A DNA stretch of 64,000 nt from Homarus americanus (taxonomy: Eukaryota; Arthropoda; Malacostraca; Decapoda; Nephropidae): NCBI RefSeq assembly GCF_018991925.1, contig NW_024729417.1, positions 2,501 to 66,500 of the forward strand, given 5' to 3'. Position numbers and translations under genes: made by a program. Shown here in pieces: positions 1-11,639 of this stretch (the first letter of the stretch is position 1; every line of letters begins with the position of its first letter). The notes below the pieces were generated by a model. That model saw only the letters and a program-made list of their open reading frames with translations. It did no database searches and was not told the origin of the DNA.

Positions 1-165
1 TATAGGGCCAGGTCACCAAGGTCAACTATAAGGTCAGGTCACACAAGGTCAATTTAGTCCCTCATCCCCAAAACATAACATCTGGTCCCAAATTCTGCCA
101 TGGTCAGTTGTAATCAGGTGGTTGAAGCGTGATCACAGGTCAAAGGTCAGCCCTTTGTAATCACC
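1..165. repeat. AGGTCA-rich region with a DR1 site
   Basis: AGGTCA or GGTCA half-sites recur about every 10-20 bp. A perfect direct repeat with one-base spacing, AGGTCAAAGGTCA, lies at 137-149. AGGTCA is the nuclear-receptor half-site, and spacing 1 is the DR1 arrangement bound by RXR/USP- and HNF4-type receptors. Function here is unproven, because related GGTCA repeats elsewhere in the first 1.8 kb look like a simple-repeat family. Confidence 0.45.
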
Positions 166-282
166 TAACCACCCAATTACATAGTTTATGCCTGTATGCC
201 TGTCTGCCCTTGTGTGTGTGTGTGTATGTATATATATACCTGTAATTGCATTCACCTGGGCTGAAATTAGAGGCGATAGGTT

Positions 283-285
<3 letters not shown>

Positions 286-344
<59 letters not shown>
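286..344. repeat. (GT)n microsatellite
   Basis: Uninterrupted GT dinucleotides. A shorter interrupted GT/TA tract precedes it at 209-237. The open frames here only encode Val-Cys or His-Thr runs and are not genes. Confidence 0.95.
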
Positions 345-347
<3 letters not shown>

Positions 348-602
348 AAAGAATGGGTGTTGAGGCCATGAGTTAATTGCCTACTCTAAATTCAAAGGTC
401 AAATTTAGGGGTTAAATTTACAGATACCTAATTTACAAGATCTAGCACCAACAAGACTTACCACACAATATATGGCTTAAACACTCTCAAGACCCCACAC
501 AGTTCCCGGGTCTTTGTTGTGACCGTGGAGGAAAGATAGGTCAAATAATTACCTTAAATAAGACAGGTAAGATAATGAGAAAGATAGAAATAAAAGAATA
601 AT

Positions 603-605
<3 letters not shown>

Positions 606-673
<68 letters not shown>
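606..673. repeat. (GA)n microsatellite
   Basis: Pure GA tract flanked by purine-rich degenerate sequence. The interval 345-605 before it is AT-rich and shows no recognisable gene. Confidence 0.95.
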
Positions 674-789
674 TGAAGGAAATTGAAAGAAGGAATAATA
701 AGAATGAAGGCGCTTAATGAAAGGTAAGGCTTGGGAAAGAACTATAGACGGAATGAGAGACATATGACGACTGAGGGGAGGTATACAAC

Positions 790-819
790 AGGTCAGGTCA
801 GGTCAGGTCAGGTCAGGTC
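790..819. repeat. (AGGTC)n pentanucleotide repeat
   Basis: About six tandem AGGTC units. They may be a simple-repeat derivative of the AGGTCA-rich family at the window start. Confidence 0.85.
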
Positions 820-887
820 GGGCACTGAGCTACGTTATGGAAGTAACCTGATATTGTGTTGATACTTGAGGAAGTGTGTTTATTGAG

Positions 888-1068
888 ACCACTTCTCCTC
901 CTCTTTGGCAACTTTACCTTCTCTTTCTATTGATCGCACCTCTCCTCTGCCCTTCCGTTAAACTCTTCCTCTCCTCCTTCTCCCTCTTTTCTTCTCATCC
1001 TCCCTCCTTCTCTCTCCCTTTCTCACTCTCCACCACCTTCCTTCCTCTTTCCTTCCTACTCCACCAAT
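888..1068. repeat. Pyrimidine-rich tract
   Basis: C/T-rich low-complexity sequence on the + strand with many TCCTTC and CTCC blocks. The short frame through it (876-1076) is Ser/Leu/Pro-rich and has no domain signature. Confidence 0.7.
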
Positions 1069-1183
1069 TTGTTTAGCAGTTTCTCCAACTCTCTCACGCA
1101 ACTGAAGGTTATAATTTGATTAGAGGATAACTGGTTGTGAGATCATATATAAGACAAACACACTCCTAACGCACCCAAACCAA

Positions 1184-1253
<70 letters not shown>
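1184..1253. repeat. (CA)n microsatellite
   Basis: Pure CA dinucleotide tract of about 35 units. Confidence 0.95.
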
Positions 1254-1256
<3 letters not shown>

Positions 1257-1315
1257 ACCTTTAAAAATCAGTGTTGAAGAGGCGGGTCTTTTGAGCCTCC
1301 AGGAATATTAATACA

Positions 1316-1480
1316 CCTGGGAGGGAGGGGGAGATGTGTTCTACTGGAGGGAGAGAAGGTGGGAGATGTGTCTCTACTGGAGGGAGGGAGGGAGGTGGAC
1401 CATGACGGTGGAGGGACCATGACGGTGGAGGTGGACCATGATGGTGGTGGTGGACCATGACGGTGGAGGTGGACCATTAC
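1316..1480. repeat. GGTGGACCATGACGGT minisatellite
   Basis: Tandem units with core GGTGGACCATGACGGTGGA repeat from 1380 to 1480, preceded by GGGAGG-type repeats. The antisense His/Pro-rich frames are by-products. Confidence 0.75.
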
Positions 1481-1484
1481 GGTA

Positions 1485-1750
1485 GTCAGTCAGGGCCAGA
1501 TTACAGGGTTACAGTAGTCATGAGTCAGTTATAGCGGTTAGAGGTCAGGATAGAAGTCAAGAATCAGGTTAGAGGGCCAGGAGTCACGTTACAGGGTCAG
1601 AGGTCAGGGGTTGAGGTCAAGGGTCAGGGATTGGGGTCAGGGGTGGGGGTGAATGGTCAAGGGTGAGAAATGGGGCAAGTCAGGGTGGGGTTAGGGATCA
1701 AGGATAGGGGTCAAAGGTCAGGGATGGGGGTCAGGGGTCATAAAGGTGTG
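1485..1750. repeat. GGTCAGGG-type degenerate repeat
   Basis: Degenerate units built around GGTCA with G-rich spacers recur to 1745. A second DR1-type pair (GGGTCAAAGGTCA) lies at 1708-1720. Its relatedness to the block at 1-165 is an inference from the shared half-site. Confidence 0.6.
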
Positions 1751-1812
1751 GACGAGGGCAGAAGAATTACGAATGTCGGAACTTAAAAAGAATTCCTGAT
1801 TTTTGGGGCTCC

Positions 1813-1822
<10 letters not shown>

Positions 1823-1889
<67 letters not shown>
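1823..1889. repeat. (GA)n microsatellite
   Basis: Pure GA tract preceded by a short GT tract. The interval 1890-2090 that follows is mixed sequence with no gene signature. Confidence 0.95.
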
Positions 1890-1892
<3 letters not shown>

Positions 1893-2094
1893 TCACCCTG
1901 TGCCACAACTCTCTTCACTCATTTCCAGTATTTGTCTCTCCCTCAATTCAAATTCTAACATTTTACTTCCTTGCTCTTTTTTCCATAATTCCTGGTTTTT
2001 TTCATTCTATTATTCCAGTTTGCAAATTCCTGCTCACCTGCGGTATGAGGGGGACGTCTTGACAAATTCTTTCTTAATTAACTAGTATTACTCA

Positions 2095-2127
2095 TTTTAC
2101 CTTACCTTACCTTACCTTACCTTACCT
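2095..2127. repeat. (CTTAC)n pentanucleotide repeat
   Basis: About six tandem CTTAC units. This is not the TTAGG telomere unit: the complementary strand reads GTAAG. Confidence 0.85.
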
Positions 2128-2295
2128 CACCTTATATAGGGTGAGGGAAGGGAGGTGGAGGAAGGAAGAGAGCAGAGGTGGAGGAGGGAGGGAATGGGAG
2201 GAGAAAGGGAAGGAGGAGAAGGGAGGAAGGATGAAGGAGGGAATGGGGAGAGTGAAGGGGGGGAGGGGAGGAAGTAGACTGGGGAGGGGTGAAGG
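2128..2295. repeat. GGGAGG-type purine tract
   Basis: Purine-rich + strand with repeated GGAGGAAGG and GGGAGG blocks. The antisense Ser/Pro-rich frame is a low-complexity by-product. Confidence 0.75.
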
Positions 2296-2337
2296 TAAAC
2301 AAGAATAGTTAGGTTAAGTGATGATGATGATAATAAT

Positions 2338-2393
2338 GGCAATAATAATAACTACTATAATAATAATAATAATAAGAAGAAGAAGAAGAACTT
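2338..2393. repeat. (AAT)n / (AAG)n trinucleotide repeats
   Basis: An AAT-type tract passes directly into an AAG tract at about 2375. Confidence 0.9.
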
Positions 2394-2397
2394 TCAG

Positions 2398-2862
2398 TCA
2401 TCAAATAAGAAATAATGCCATATAATGAGAAATAATGTCATATAATGAGAAATAATGCCATATAATGAGAAATATTGCCATAGAATGAGAAATAATGCCA
2501 TATAATGAGAAATATTGCCATAGAATGAGAAATAATGTATATAATGAGAATAATGCCATATGATAATGATGCTATATGAGAATGCTGCCATATGAGAAAA
2601 ATGCCACATAATGAGAAATATTGCCATATAATGAGAAATAATGCCATATAATGAGAAATAATGCCATATGAGTAGGGCCATCTAATGAGATATGTTTATA
2701 AGGAGAAAAAATGCCATATAATTATAAATAACGCCACATGATGAGAAATAATGCCATATGAGAAATATTGCCATATAATGAGAAATAATACCTTATGAGA
2801 AATAATTCCATATAATGAGAAATAATGCCTTATAATGAGAAAGAATGCCATATAATAATGCT
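2398..2862. repeat. 20-bp AT-rich minisatellite
   Basis: About 22 copies of a 20-bp unit, AATAATGCCATATAATGAGA, with single-base variants and short deletions. The antisense frames repeating Ile-Trp-His-Tyr-like peptides are translations of the repeat. Mixed sequence at 2863-2950 separates it from the next array. Confidence 0.93.
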
Positions 2863-2954
2863 GTGGTCACTCTGGATGAGAAAAAAATTATCCTTCTCAT
2901 TGTGAATTTGGAGATTGGAAAATAAAGATTAGGTTATATGGAGTTGTGAAGTTA

Positions 2955-3818
2955 TTCATGTGGGGGAGGGGAGTGTGTGGGCCCGGACTATGAGGGGTGA
3001 GGGAGGTGGAGGGAGAGTGGTTGGGTCTGAACTAGGGAGAGTGAGGTGGGGGTTGGCCTGGACTGTAGGAGAGTGAGGGGGTGGTTGGGCCAGACTATGA
3101 GGAGAGTGAGGGAGTGTTTGGTCCGGACTTTGAGGGTGAGGAGGTGGTGTGGTTGTGCCATTGGGGAGAGTGAGGGAGGTGGGTTGGGCTGGAATTGAGG
3201 GAGTGGGGGGAGGGTGAGGGGAGTGGTTGGCCCGGACTGAGGGAGAGGTGGGGGTGGTTGGTCCGAACTTGGGGGAGAGTGGGGGAGGTGGTTGGCCCGA
3301 ACTATGAGTGAGGGGAGTGGTTGGTTGTCCTGAACTTGAGGAGGGGGGTGAGAGTGGTTGGCCGATTATGAGGGAGAGGAGGGAGAGTTGGTTGGAACTA
3401 TGAGGGTGAGGGGAGAGTGGTTGGACTATGAGGGGAGGAGTGAGAGTGGTTGGCTGAACTTGAGGGAGAGTGGGGAGAGTGGCTGGCCAGACTTGAGGGA
3501 GGTGAGGGAGGCTGTCTTGGACTATGAGGGAGAGGGGGGAGAGATGGCCTGAACTATGAGGGAGAGGAGGGAGAGGGTGGCCTGAACTATGAGGAGAGGA
3601 GGAGAGTGGTTGGGCAACTATGAGGGAGAGTGAGGGAGAGGTTGGTCTGAATAGGAGGGAGAGGAGGAGTGGTTGGGCCGAACTATGAGGGAGAGTGAGG
3701 AGAGTGGCTGGCCTGAACTATGAGGGAGAGTGGGGAGGAGAGTGGCTGTCTGAACTATGAGGGAGTGTGAGGAGGGTTGGGCTGACTGAGGAGAGTGGGA
3801 GGAGTGGCTGGCCCAAAC
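2955..3818. repeat. ~30-36 bp degenerate minisatellite
   Basis: Degenerate tandem units with core GAACTATGAGGGAGAG followed by GTGGTTGGCC-like sequence. Units differ by many small indels, so the period varies. Confidence 0.88.
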
Positions 3819-5140
3819 TATCACTACCACCACCACCACCACTATCACCACCACCACCACACCACTATCACCACCACTATCACCACCACCACCACCACCA
3901 CCCCACGACCACCATAACCACGACTACTACCACCACCATCACCACCACCAGTATTACCACCACCACCACCACCACTACGCCACCACCACCACCACCACCA
4001 CTCATCACCACCACCCATTATCACATCCACTATACATCCACCACTGCTATCACCACCACCACTATCACCATCACTACCACCACCATTATCACCACCACCA
4101 CCACTATCACGACCACCACCACCAATTTCACCACCATTATTTACCAACATTATTACTACCAATTACACCACCATCACCACTACAATAACCACACTATCAC
4201 CACCACTATCACCACCACCAACACTCTCACCACCACCACCAATATCACCACCACCACTATCACCACCACCACTATCACCACCACCACAATCACTCATCAC
4301 CACGACCACCACCACCACCACCAGCACCAATAACCAATGACCATCACCAACCACCATTATCACCACCACCACCACACCACCACCACCATCACCACCACCA
4401 CCATCACCACCACCACCATCACCACCGTCACCATCATCACCAATTCCACCATCACCACCGTCACCATCACCACCATCACCACCCACCACCATCACCACCA
4501 CTCAGCCATCACCACCACCACCATCACCACCATCACCACCACTACCATCACCACCACCAATTCAACACCACCACCATCACCACCGTCACCATCACCACCA
4601 CCACCACACCACCACCACCATCACCACCACCACTCATCACCACCACCACCATCACCACCACCACCACCACTGCCACACCACCACCATCACCACCACCACC
4701 ATCACCACCACCACAATCACCATCACCACGGACCACATCGCACCACCACTATCACCACCACCGCTATCACCACCACCACCACATCACCACCACCACTCTC
4801 ACCACCACCACCATCACCACCGTCATGATCGCCACCACCACCATCACCGTCACCATCACCATCACCACCACCACCACCATCACCGTCACCATCACCATCG
4901 CCACTAAGACCACCATCACCACCACCATCACCACCACCACTATCACCACCACCACCACTATCACCACTACCACTATCACCACCACCACCATCACCACCGT
5001 CACCATCACCACCACCACCATCACCACCACCACCACTATTCACCACCACCACTTCATCACCACCACCATCACCACCGTCACCATCACCACCATCACCACC
5101 ACCACCAATATTATCACCACCACTATCACCGTCAAAGTAT
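3819..5140. repeat. CAC/ATC trinucleotide-derived array
   Basis: About 1.3 kb of CAC, ATC and CACCACCAT-type repeats on the + strand. Every frame stays open and gives Thr/His/Pro-rich (sense) or Val/Gly/Asp-rich (antisense) polypeptides. I see no start context, exon structure or non-repetitive protein segment, so no gene is called. Confidence 0.95.
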
Positions 5141-6787
5141 ATATCTAAACATCGTCAAAACTAAATAACAGGGTTTTCTCATGCCGGTAATACATAATGA
5201 AATATATTTCATAACGGTGATACATAAGAGAGTATATCAATATATAATGAAGGTTGGTGCAGTTAATGGCTCTCTGGTGTTCGGGCATAACTGAGTATAT
5301 TCTCTGTCTGCCTGCCTTCTTCTGACCCCCCATCATATTCTCACTCTGTCTGTTCGCTTACATCTCTCTCTCTCTCTCTTTCCATGTTACCAGTTAATGT
5401 GTGTTGACAATAGTTCCTGGCCAACCAACTATAAAGCTTGTATGAGTGTGACACAGTTATATATATTAAGGGTTTAACTACACCATTATTAACAACAACA
5501 ACGACATAGCGACAATAATACAAAAAACAACACCAACATCAACACCATCGAGACAACACCAATATAACTAAATTACCACCACCACCAACAACAGCTGTCC
5601 CCAGGGCAATATCATCTGTGTTGACTCAAGGATATATTCCATAATAATATTTTTTTTTTACCTGGACAATTATCGAGATGTATATTGGCAATTAGACAAC
5701 AATACTATACACTTTATTTTATCCACAGAGGCAATTTGGTCCGTGTTGAGTGGCGTTATACTAGAAAACTACATGCTTATTCATTAAACACTAACTTCTG
5801 GATAAAGATTGACTTATTATGAAAAAGATTAGTATTGCATTTATGTACTGGAGAAAAGTGATATTGCAATTAGTGTAAACATGTTTGATGTTTTTTTCAT
5901 GACTCGTAAGTGTACACAACGAGGTTATGGCTCGCTCGGCGGGCTACACCACAGTCCAGGTCTAGGGCTCGTGTATTGAGTAATTCGGGATAAAAAATTA
6001 AAAAAAAGGTGAAAGACTGTAAAATATATACGAGAGGGTGAGGCAAAAACAACTTTGTGAAGTGGAGGTAGTGGTGGTTATAAACTTGCTGATGTAGCGA
6101 TAAAGTCCTCGATACAGAACCTAGGTGTAATATTGGAGCCTCTGCAGAACGGCTCCTCCTCATTGGTCGTTATTCCCCATGTTATAAAAAAGGAAAACGA
6201 AAAATATAATAATGAACGAGGCAATAAAATACCTGTGGAGTAAATACTTACAGCATGAAATTACAAATGGTGAGTCTTCTACACAGCCGGTATTGGAACC
6301 TCGGCACAGCGGCGCCACCTGATTGGTCGGAAATTGTTGCTGTGAAAATGAAACTGAAATACATAGACGTTGTAAATGACACAAGATAAAGAGGGAACAA
6401 ATACCAAACACTAAATAAATAAATAAATAAAGTAAAGGAAAAAATACGGTTAACGGAAAAAAAGTGTTTAAATTATATAATCTAGTGAGTTACTCCACCA
6501 ATCTGGCAGGATGTTGGTCCCCCAAGGTTGTTCAAGACCGCCTGATAATGTATTCTGTTATTCTTCAATGTAATTTTATTAATACATAAATTATTTTATG
6601 TATGAATCAACACATGTATATGTATGTTATTTTTCTAGGTATACATACAGGTGTACACAAATACCAACAACTAGTGGGCGGTTGTTAACGTAACTAACTA
6701 CTGACGCTATAACATCCTGGCACGAGGTGATTAGTTTTTTTTTGACAGTCGGACAAGGAATAAGTCCGCGACTTCAGATTTATAGTT
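5141..6787. other. Non-repetitive island, no gene recognised
   Basis: Largely AT-rich non-repetitive DNA. Short frames of 60-88 codons at 5145-5336, 5341-5523, 5897-6163 and 6160-6411 have no recognisable domain. A diverged duplication with ATTGG boxes is annotated separately at 6130-6335. The interval 6412-6720 is AT-rich with nothing recognisable. Confidence 0.6.
6130..6335. repeat. Diverged direct duplication with ATTGG boxes
   Basis: The segment near 6132-6172 (TATTGGAGCCTCTGCAGAAC, ending CTCATTGGTCG) resembles the one near 6291-6330 (TATTGGAACCTCGGCACAGC, ending TGATTGGTCGG). Spacing is about 160 bp. Each copy ends in an inverted CCAAT box (ATTGG). Confidence 0.55.
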
Positions 6788-9700
6788 CAGGGTCCACACA
6801 CCCAGGCCCAGGGTCCACAGCTCAGGGTCCACACACCAGGCTCAGGGTCCACAGCCGGTCCACACACCCAGGGCCCAGGGTCCACAGCCCAGGGTCCACA
6901 CACCCAGGGCTCAGGGTCCACAGCTCAGGGTCCACACACCCAGGGCCAGGTCCACACCCAGGGCCAGGGTCCACAGCCCAGGGTCCACACACCCAGGGCT
7001 CAGGGTCCACACACTCCAGGGGTCAGGGTCCACACACCCAGGGCTCAGGGTCCACAGCTCAGGTCCACACACCGGGGTCAGGGTCCACACACCCAGGCCC
7101 AGGGTCCACACACCCAGGGCCAGGGTCCACAGCCCAGGTCCACACACCCAGGGTCAGGGTCCACACACCCAGGGCTCAGGGTCCACACACCCAGGGGTCA
7201 GGTCCACAGCTCAGGGTCCACACACTCCAGGGTCAGGGTCCACAGCTCAGGTCCACACACCCAGGGTCAGGTCCACAGCCAGGTCCACACACCCAGGGGT
7301 CAGGTCCACACACCCAGGCTCAGGGTCCACACACCCAGGGGTCAGGGTCCACAGCTCAGGTCCACACACCCAGGGGTCAGTCCACAGCTCAGGTCCACAC
7401 ACCCAGGGGTCAAGGTCCACAGCTCAGGGTCCACACACTCCAGGGGTCAGGGTCCACAGCTCAGGTCCACACCACGGTCAGGGTCCACAGCTCAGGGTCC
7501 ACACACCCAGGGCTCAGGGTCCACACACCCAGGGCTCAGGGTCCACAGCTCAGGTCCACACACACCCAGGGCTCAGGGTCCACACACCCAGGGCCCAGGG
7601 TCCACACACCCAGGGCTGTATCCACACCTCCAGGGCTGTGTCCACACACTCCAGGGCTGTGTCCACACACCCAGGGGCTGTGTCCACACAGGCACACTCC
7701 CAGGGCTGTGTCCACACACCCAGGGCTGTCCACACACCAGGGCTGTGTCCACACACTCCAGGGCTGTGTCCACACACCCAGGGCTGTGGGCATCCAGGGC
7801 TGTGTCCACACACCTCCAGGGCTGTGTCCAGGGCTGTGTCCACACACCCAGGGCTGTGTCCACACACCCAGGGCTGTGTCCACACTCCAGGGCTGTGTCC
7901 ACAAGGCCTGTGTCCACACTCCAGGGCTGTGTCCACACTCCAGGGACACTCCAGGGCTGTGTCCACAGGGCTGTGTCCACACACCCAGGTTCAGTGTCCA
8001 CACACTCCAGGGCTGTGTCCACACACCCAGGCTGTGTCCACACACTCAGGGCTGTGTCCACACACATCAGGGCTGTGTCCACACACCCAGGGCTGTGTCC
8101 ACACACCAGGGCTGTGTCCACACACTGGGCTCCAGGGGCTGTGTCCACACCCCCACAGGTTCAGTGTCCACACACTCCAGGGCTGTGTCCACACACTCCA
8201 GGGCTGTGTCCACACACTCTAGGGCTGTGTCCACACACTCCAGGGCTGTGTCCACACACCCAGGGCAGCTGTGTCCAGGCTGTGTCCCACACACTCCAGG
8301 GCTGTGTCCACACACCCAGGGCTGTGTCCACACTCCAGGGCTGTGTCCACACACACTGGGCTGTGTCCACACACTCCAGGGCTGTGTCCAGGGCTGTGTC
8401 CACACTCAGGGTGTCACACACACTCCCAGGGCTGTGTCCACACACCTCCAGGGCTGTGTCCACACACTCCAGTCCAGGGCTGTGTCCACACCAGGGCTGT
8501 GTCCACACACCCAGGGCTGTGTCCACAGGGTGTGTCCACACACTCAGGGCTGTGTCCACACACCCCCAGGCTGTGTCCACACACTCTGGGCTGTGTCCAC
8601 ACACTCCAGGGCTGTGTCCACACACTCTAGGGCTGTGTCCACACACTCCAGGGCTGTGTCCACACTCCAGGGCTGTCCCACACACTCCCTGTGTCCACAC
8701 CCCAAGGTGTGTCCACACACTCCAGGGCTGTGTCCACACCCAGGGCTGTGTCCACACACTCCAGGGCTAGGGCTGTCCACACTCCAGGGCTGTGTCCACA
8801 CACTCCAGGGGCTGTGTCCACACACACCCACAGGGCTGTGTCCACACACTCCAGGGCTGTGTCCAGGGGGCTGTGTCCACACTCCAGGGCTGTGTCCACA
8901 CACCCCCTGTGTCCACACCCCAGGGCTGTGTCCACACACCCCAAGGGGCTGTCAGTGTCCACACACTCCAGGGCTGTGTCCACACTTCAGGGGGGCTGGT
9001 CCACACACTCCAGGGCTGTCCACACACTCCAGGGCTCCACACAGGGGCTGTGTCCACACTCCAGGGCTGTGTCCACACACTCCAGGGCTGTGTCCACACA
9101 CCCAGGGCTGTGTCCACAGGCTCCACCACTCCAGGGCTGTGTCCACAGGCTGTGTCCACACCAGGGCTGTCCACACACTCCAGGGCTCCACAGGGCTGTC
9201 CACACACTCCAGGGCTGTGTCCAGTCCACATACCCAGGGCTCAGGGTCCACACACCCAGGGCTGTGTCCACACACCCTGTGTCCACACTCCAGGGCTGTG
9301 TCCACTCAGGGCTGTGTCCACCCCAGGCCAGTGTCCAGGTGTGTCCACACACTCAGGGCTGTGTCCACACACCCAGGGGTCCACACACCCAGGCTCAGTG
9401 TCCACACACCTGGCTGGTCCACACACCCAGGGCTGTGTCCACACACCTAGGGCTCCACACTCCAGGGCTCCCACACACTCAGGGTCCACAGCTAGGGTCC
9501 ACGGGCCTCCAAAGGTCCACACACCACAGGGCTCAGGGTCCAGGCTCAGGGTCCACACACCCAAGGCTCCCACACAGGCTCAGGGTCCTCCAGGCTCCAC
9601 ACACCCGGTCCAAGGCTCAGTCCAGGTCAGGTCCACACACCCCTCCCAGGGCTCAGGGTCCACACAATGGCTCAGACATGGCCAGGATTCAGGTCCACTC

Positions 9701-9830
9701 CAGAGCTTTCCACACTTAGGGTCCACACACCCAGAGGTCCACACACCCCAGAAGGTCCAGGCTCAGGGTGAGGTCCACACACTCCAAGGCCAAGGTCCAC
9801 ACACTTACACTTTCACACACTTCAACACAG
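6788..9830. repeat. 3-kb minisatellite with two subfamilies of 21-22 bp
   Basis: The left part (6788-7610) has 22-bp units with core CACACACCCAGGGCTCAGGG, alternating with a shorter GGTCCACAGCTCA form. The centre (7610-9480) consists of roughly 21-bp units with core GGGCTGTGTCCACACACTCC. The right end (9480-9830) returns to the GGTCCACA form. The 907-codon frame (6727-9450) and numerous antisense frames merely translate the repeat (His-Thr-Pro-Gly-Leu-Cys-Pro) and are rejected as genes. Confidence 0.95.
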
Positions 9831-10321
9831 GGTCCACATTTCCACAAGGCTCAACACACTCCATCATTTTAGATCTGGTCAATACTTAAACTAATTAACG
9901 AATCATCACTGAGGTTCAACCATTACTTAGCTTTTATTTACACAAACTTTATAATAATTTATCTTCATTATTTCTGTATTTTAGTTTAAGTCTGGTGAGT
10001 TATTACATGTACAGGAGAGTAGTTACGATCACCCTCATGACCCTCAGAGAATGTGGACACAGCGTCACAAGTATTTATCTTTTGTTTAATGCACCAACAG
10101 CAACCCTCTCATAAACTCGAGTTGCCAACAGTTGTAAATCGTCGCTATTTGTCACAGTGTTTCAGAGGAAGTTATGGCGCGAACTAAACACCTAAATCTG
10201 AATAGGGAATAAGAGGAGAAAGTTTGGGTGTAATAAAGTAGTGGATAAGAAGGCGACGGACGACAGCTGACGTCATACTGTTGCCAGAAGGTATATGATG
10301 GTAGTGAAGTTATTACACACA
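9831..10321. other. Non-repetitive spacer, no gene recognised
   Basis: Mixed sequence between the 21-bp array and the SINE. It contains a perfect CRE octamer, TGACGTCA, at 10268-10275. No open frame of note was found. Confidence 0.5.
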
Positions 10322-10673
10322 CAATAATGGCTGCCCCTCGTGTATGAGGATGGCCGCCCCAAGGGCCACCTCGGCGTGAATTTGTTTAAGGTGTAGAAGC
10401 TGTCGCCAACACAACAACCACACCCTAAGTTAACGAGCTGCATGACCCAGTGTCAAGAATAATCCAAGAAGACCGGACAACTCACCAACTGCACTGGCTA
10501 ATCATTACCCCAGAACACGATCCACAAATCGATTAACATCCAGGTCCCCAATTACTACTGGGTAGACAGAGGCAAATGGCGTAAAGAAACTTACCCATAG
10601 TTTCACCCTGCCCGGGGATCGAACCCGGGTCCCCTCGCTTACGAGGCGAACATGTTGACCATTACACCACAGG

Positions 10674-10675
<2 letters not shown>
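10322..10675 (-). mobile_element. tRNA-derived SINE, family A, near full-length copy
   Basis: On the minus strand a tRNA-like head (10605-10675) is followed by about 280 bp of body. The body contains TGTGGATCGTGTTC, ATTAGCCAGTGCAGTT, GGGTGTGGTTGTTGTGTTGG and GCTTCTACACCTTAAACA. The same body recurs on the + strand at 14309-14521, which shows it is a dispersed element and not an isolated tRNA pseudogene. A (CA)n tract abuts the 5' head. Confidence 0.8.
10605..10675 (-). tRNA. tRNA-Thr(CGT)-like pseudogene, SINE head
   Basis: Read on the minus strand, the T arm CCGGG-TTCGATC-CCCGG is perfect and includes the box B core GGTTCGATCC. The anticodon stem pairs with a seven-base loop CTCGTAA, giving anticodon CGT (plus-strand 10641-10643). 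The D arm is TGGTGTAATGGTCAACA, a box A-like sequence. The acceptor stem pairs only at its outer 3-4 positions. It is therefore a SINE-borne tRNA relic carrying the Pol III internal promoter, not a functional tRNA gene. The D arm also resembles tRNA-Val. Confidence 0.65.

Positions 10676-10727
<52 letters not shown>
10675..10727. repeat. (CA)n microsatellite at SINE boundary
   Basis: Pure CA tract directly adjoining the tRNA-like 5' head of the SINE. Confidence 0.95.
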
Positions 10728-10729
<2 letters not shown>

Positions 10730-10949
10730 CTGTCTGTCTCTCAGTTACAGTAGTTTTCGTGATACAGATAATGTGTATCCATTTCCACTGTCAAGGAATG
10801 ATGGACTCAGGTTCTGGTAACACTGATACAAAGTGAGGGGTGTGATCAATGTCCTGGTATCACTGGGAGGAGGAGTATAATCTTGGTTCTGGCATCAGTG
10901 GGAGATAAGGAAGGGTATAATCACTATTCTGGTATTAGTGTTGGCAGTG

Positions 10950-11125
10950 AAGGACATATGGCCGAGGTTGTAACGCCATCGACACAAGGAGGCAGATCGG
11001 CCGCCACTACAGTACACTCGACTTTCTTCATATCCTCAACTGGGTCGACTAGGGGTGCCTGAAATCGAACCGGGGACTGTTAAAACGGGAGGCGGACACT
11101 GTGCCCACTCAGTCACCGAACCCCC

Positions 11126-11126
<1 letters not shown>
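10950..11126 (-). mobile_element. tRNA-derived SINE, family B, copy 1
   Basis: On the minus strand a tRNA-like head has box A (GGTGACTGAGTGGGC, plus-strand 11103-11117) and box B (GGTTCGATTTC, plus-strand 11061-11071). The body GAGGATATGAAGAAAGTCGA and AGTGTACTGTAGTGGCGGCC aligns with the copy at 44885-45018. The head ends against a GA microsatellite. The 3' boundary near 10950 is approximate. Confidence 0.7.
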
Positions 11127-11173
<47 letters not shown>

Positions 11174-11240
11174 CCAGTTTCATTAGACCCAATTCCCTCC
11201 ATTAAGTAAGAGTTAGGAGCTAGTTTAATCTTTGACAAAC

Positions 11241-11301
<61 letters not shown>

Positions 11302-11398
11302 TTCTCTCTTTCTCTCTCTGTCTCCCTCTCTTTCTCTCAACTTCTCTTTCTCTCTCTCTGTTTCTTTCTACCTCGTTCAACCTGTAGCCATATATATA

Positions 11399-11455
<57 letters not shown>
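11127..11455. repeat. Cluster of (GA)n and (CT)n microsatellites
   Basis: GA tracts at 11129-11172, CT tracts at 11245-11297, interrupted CT at 11300-11370, and a CT tract at 11400-11454 preceded by a short TA tract. Arg-Glu or Ser-Leu frames here are by-products. Confidence 0.93.
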
Positions 11456-11456
<1 letters not shown>

Positions 11457-11639
11457 ATAAATTACCGAGGGTCTTGTAGGAACCTTGGACCCACTAATTC
11501 AACTAATCCCCACAAGGATTAGTTCACCCAGAGGAAATCGTCTCTCCTCAACAAACTCAAGTTGATTTAAGTCACAAATAAACGATAAAATATGAAAACT
11601 AATAAAACATTTCAAGATTTTTTTTCTGTGTTGGTTAGT

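Noticed and set aside
3767..5148. His/Thr-rich and Val/Gly-rich frames resembling low-complexity proteins
   Set aside because: Both strands and several phases are open because of CAC/ATC trinucleotides. No flanking unique coding sequence exists.
6727..9450. 907-codon open frame on the + strand
   Set aside because: It is a translation of the 21-22 bp minisatellite (His-Thr-Pro-Gly-Leu-Cys-Pro). Equally long frames exist on the other strand, and no domain or normal start context is present.
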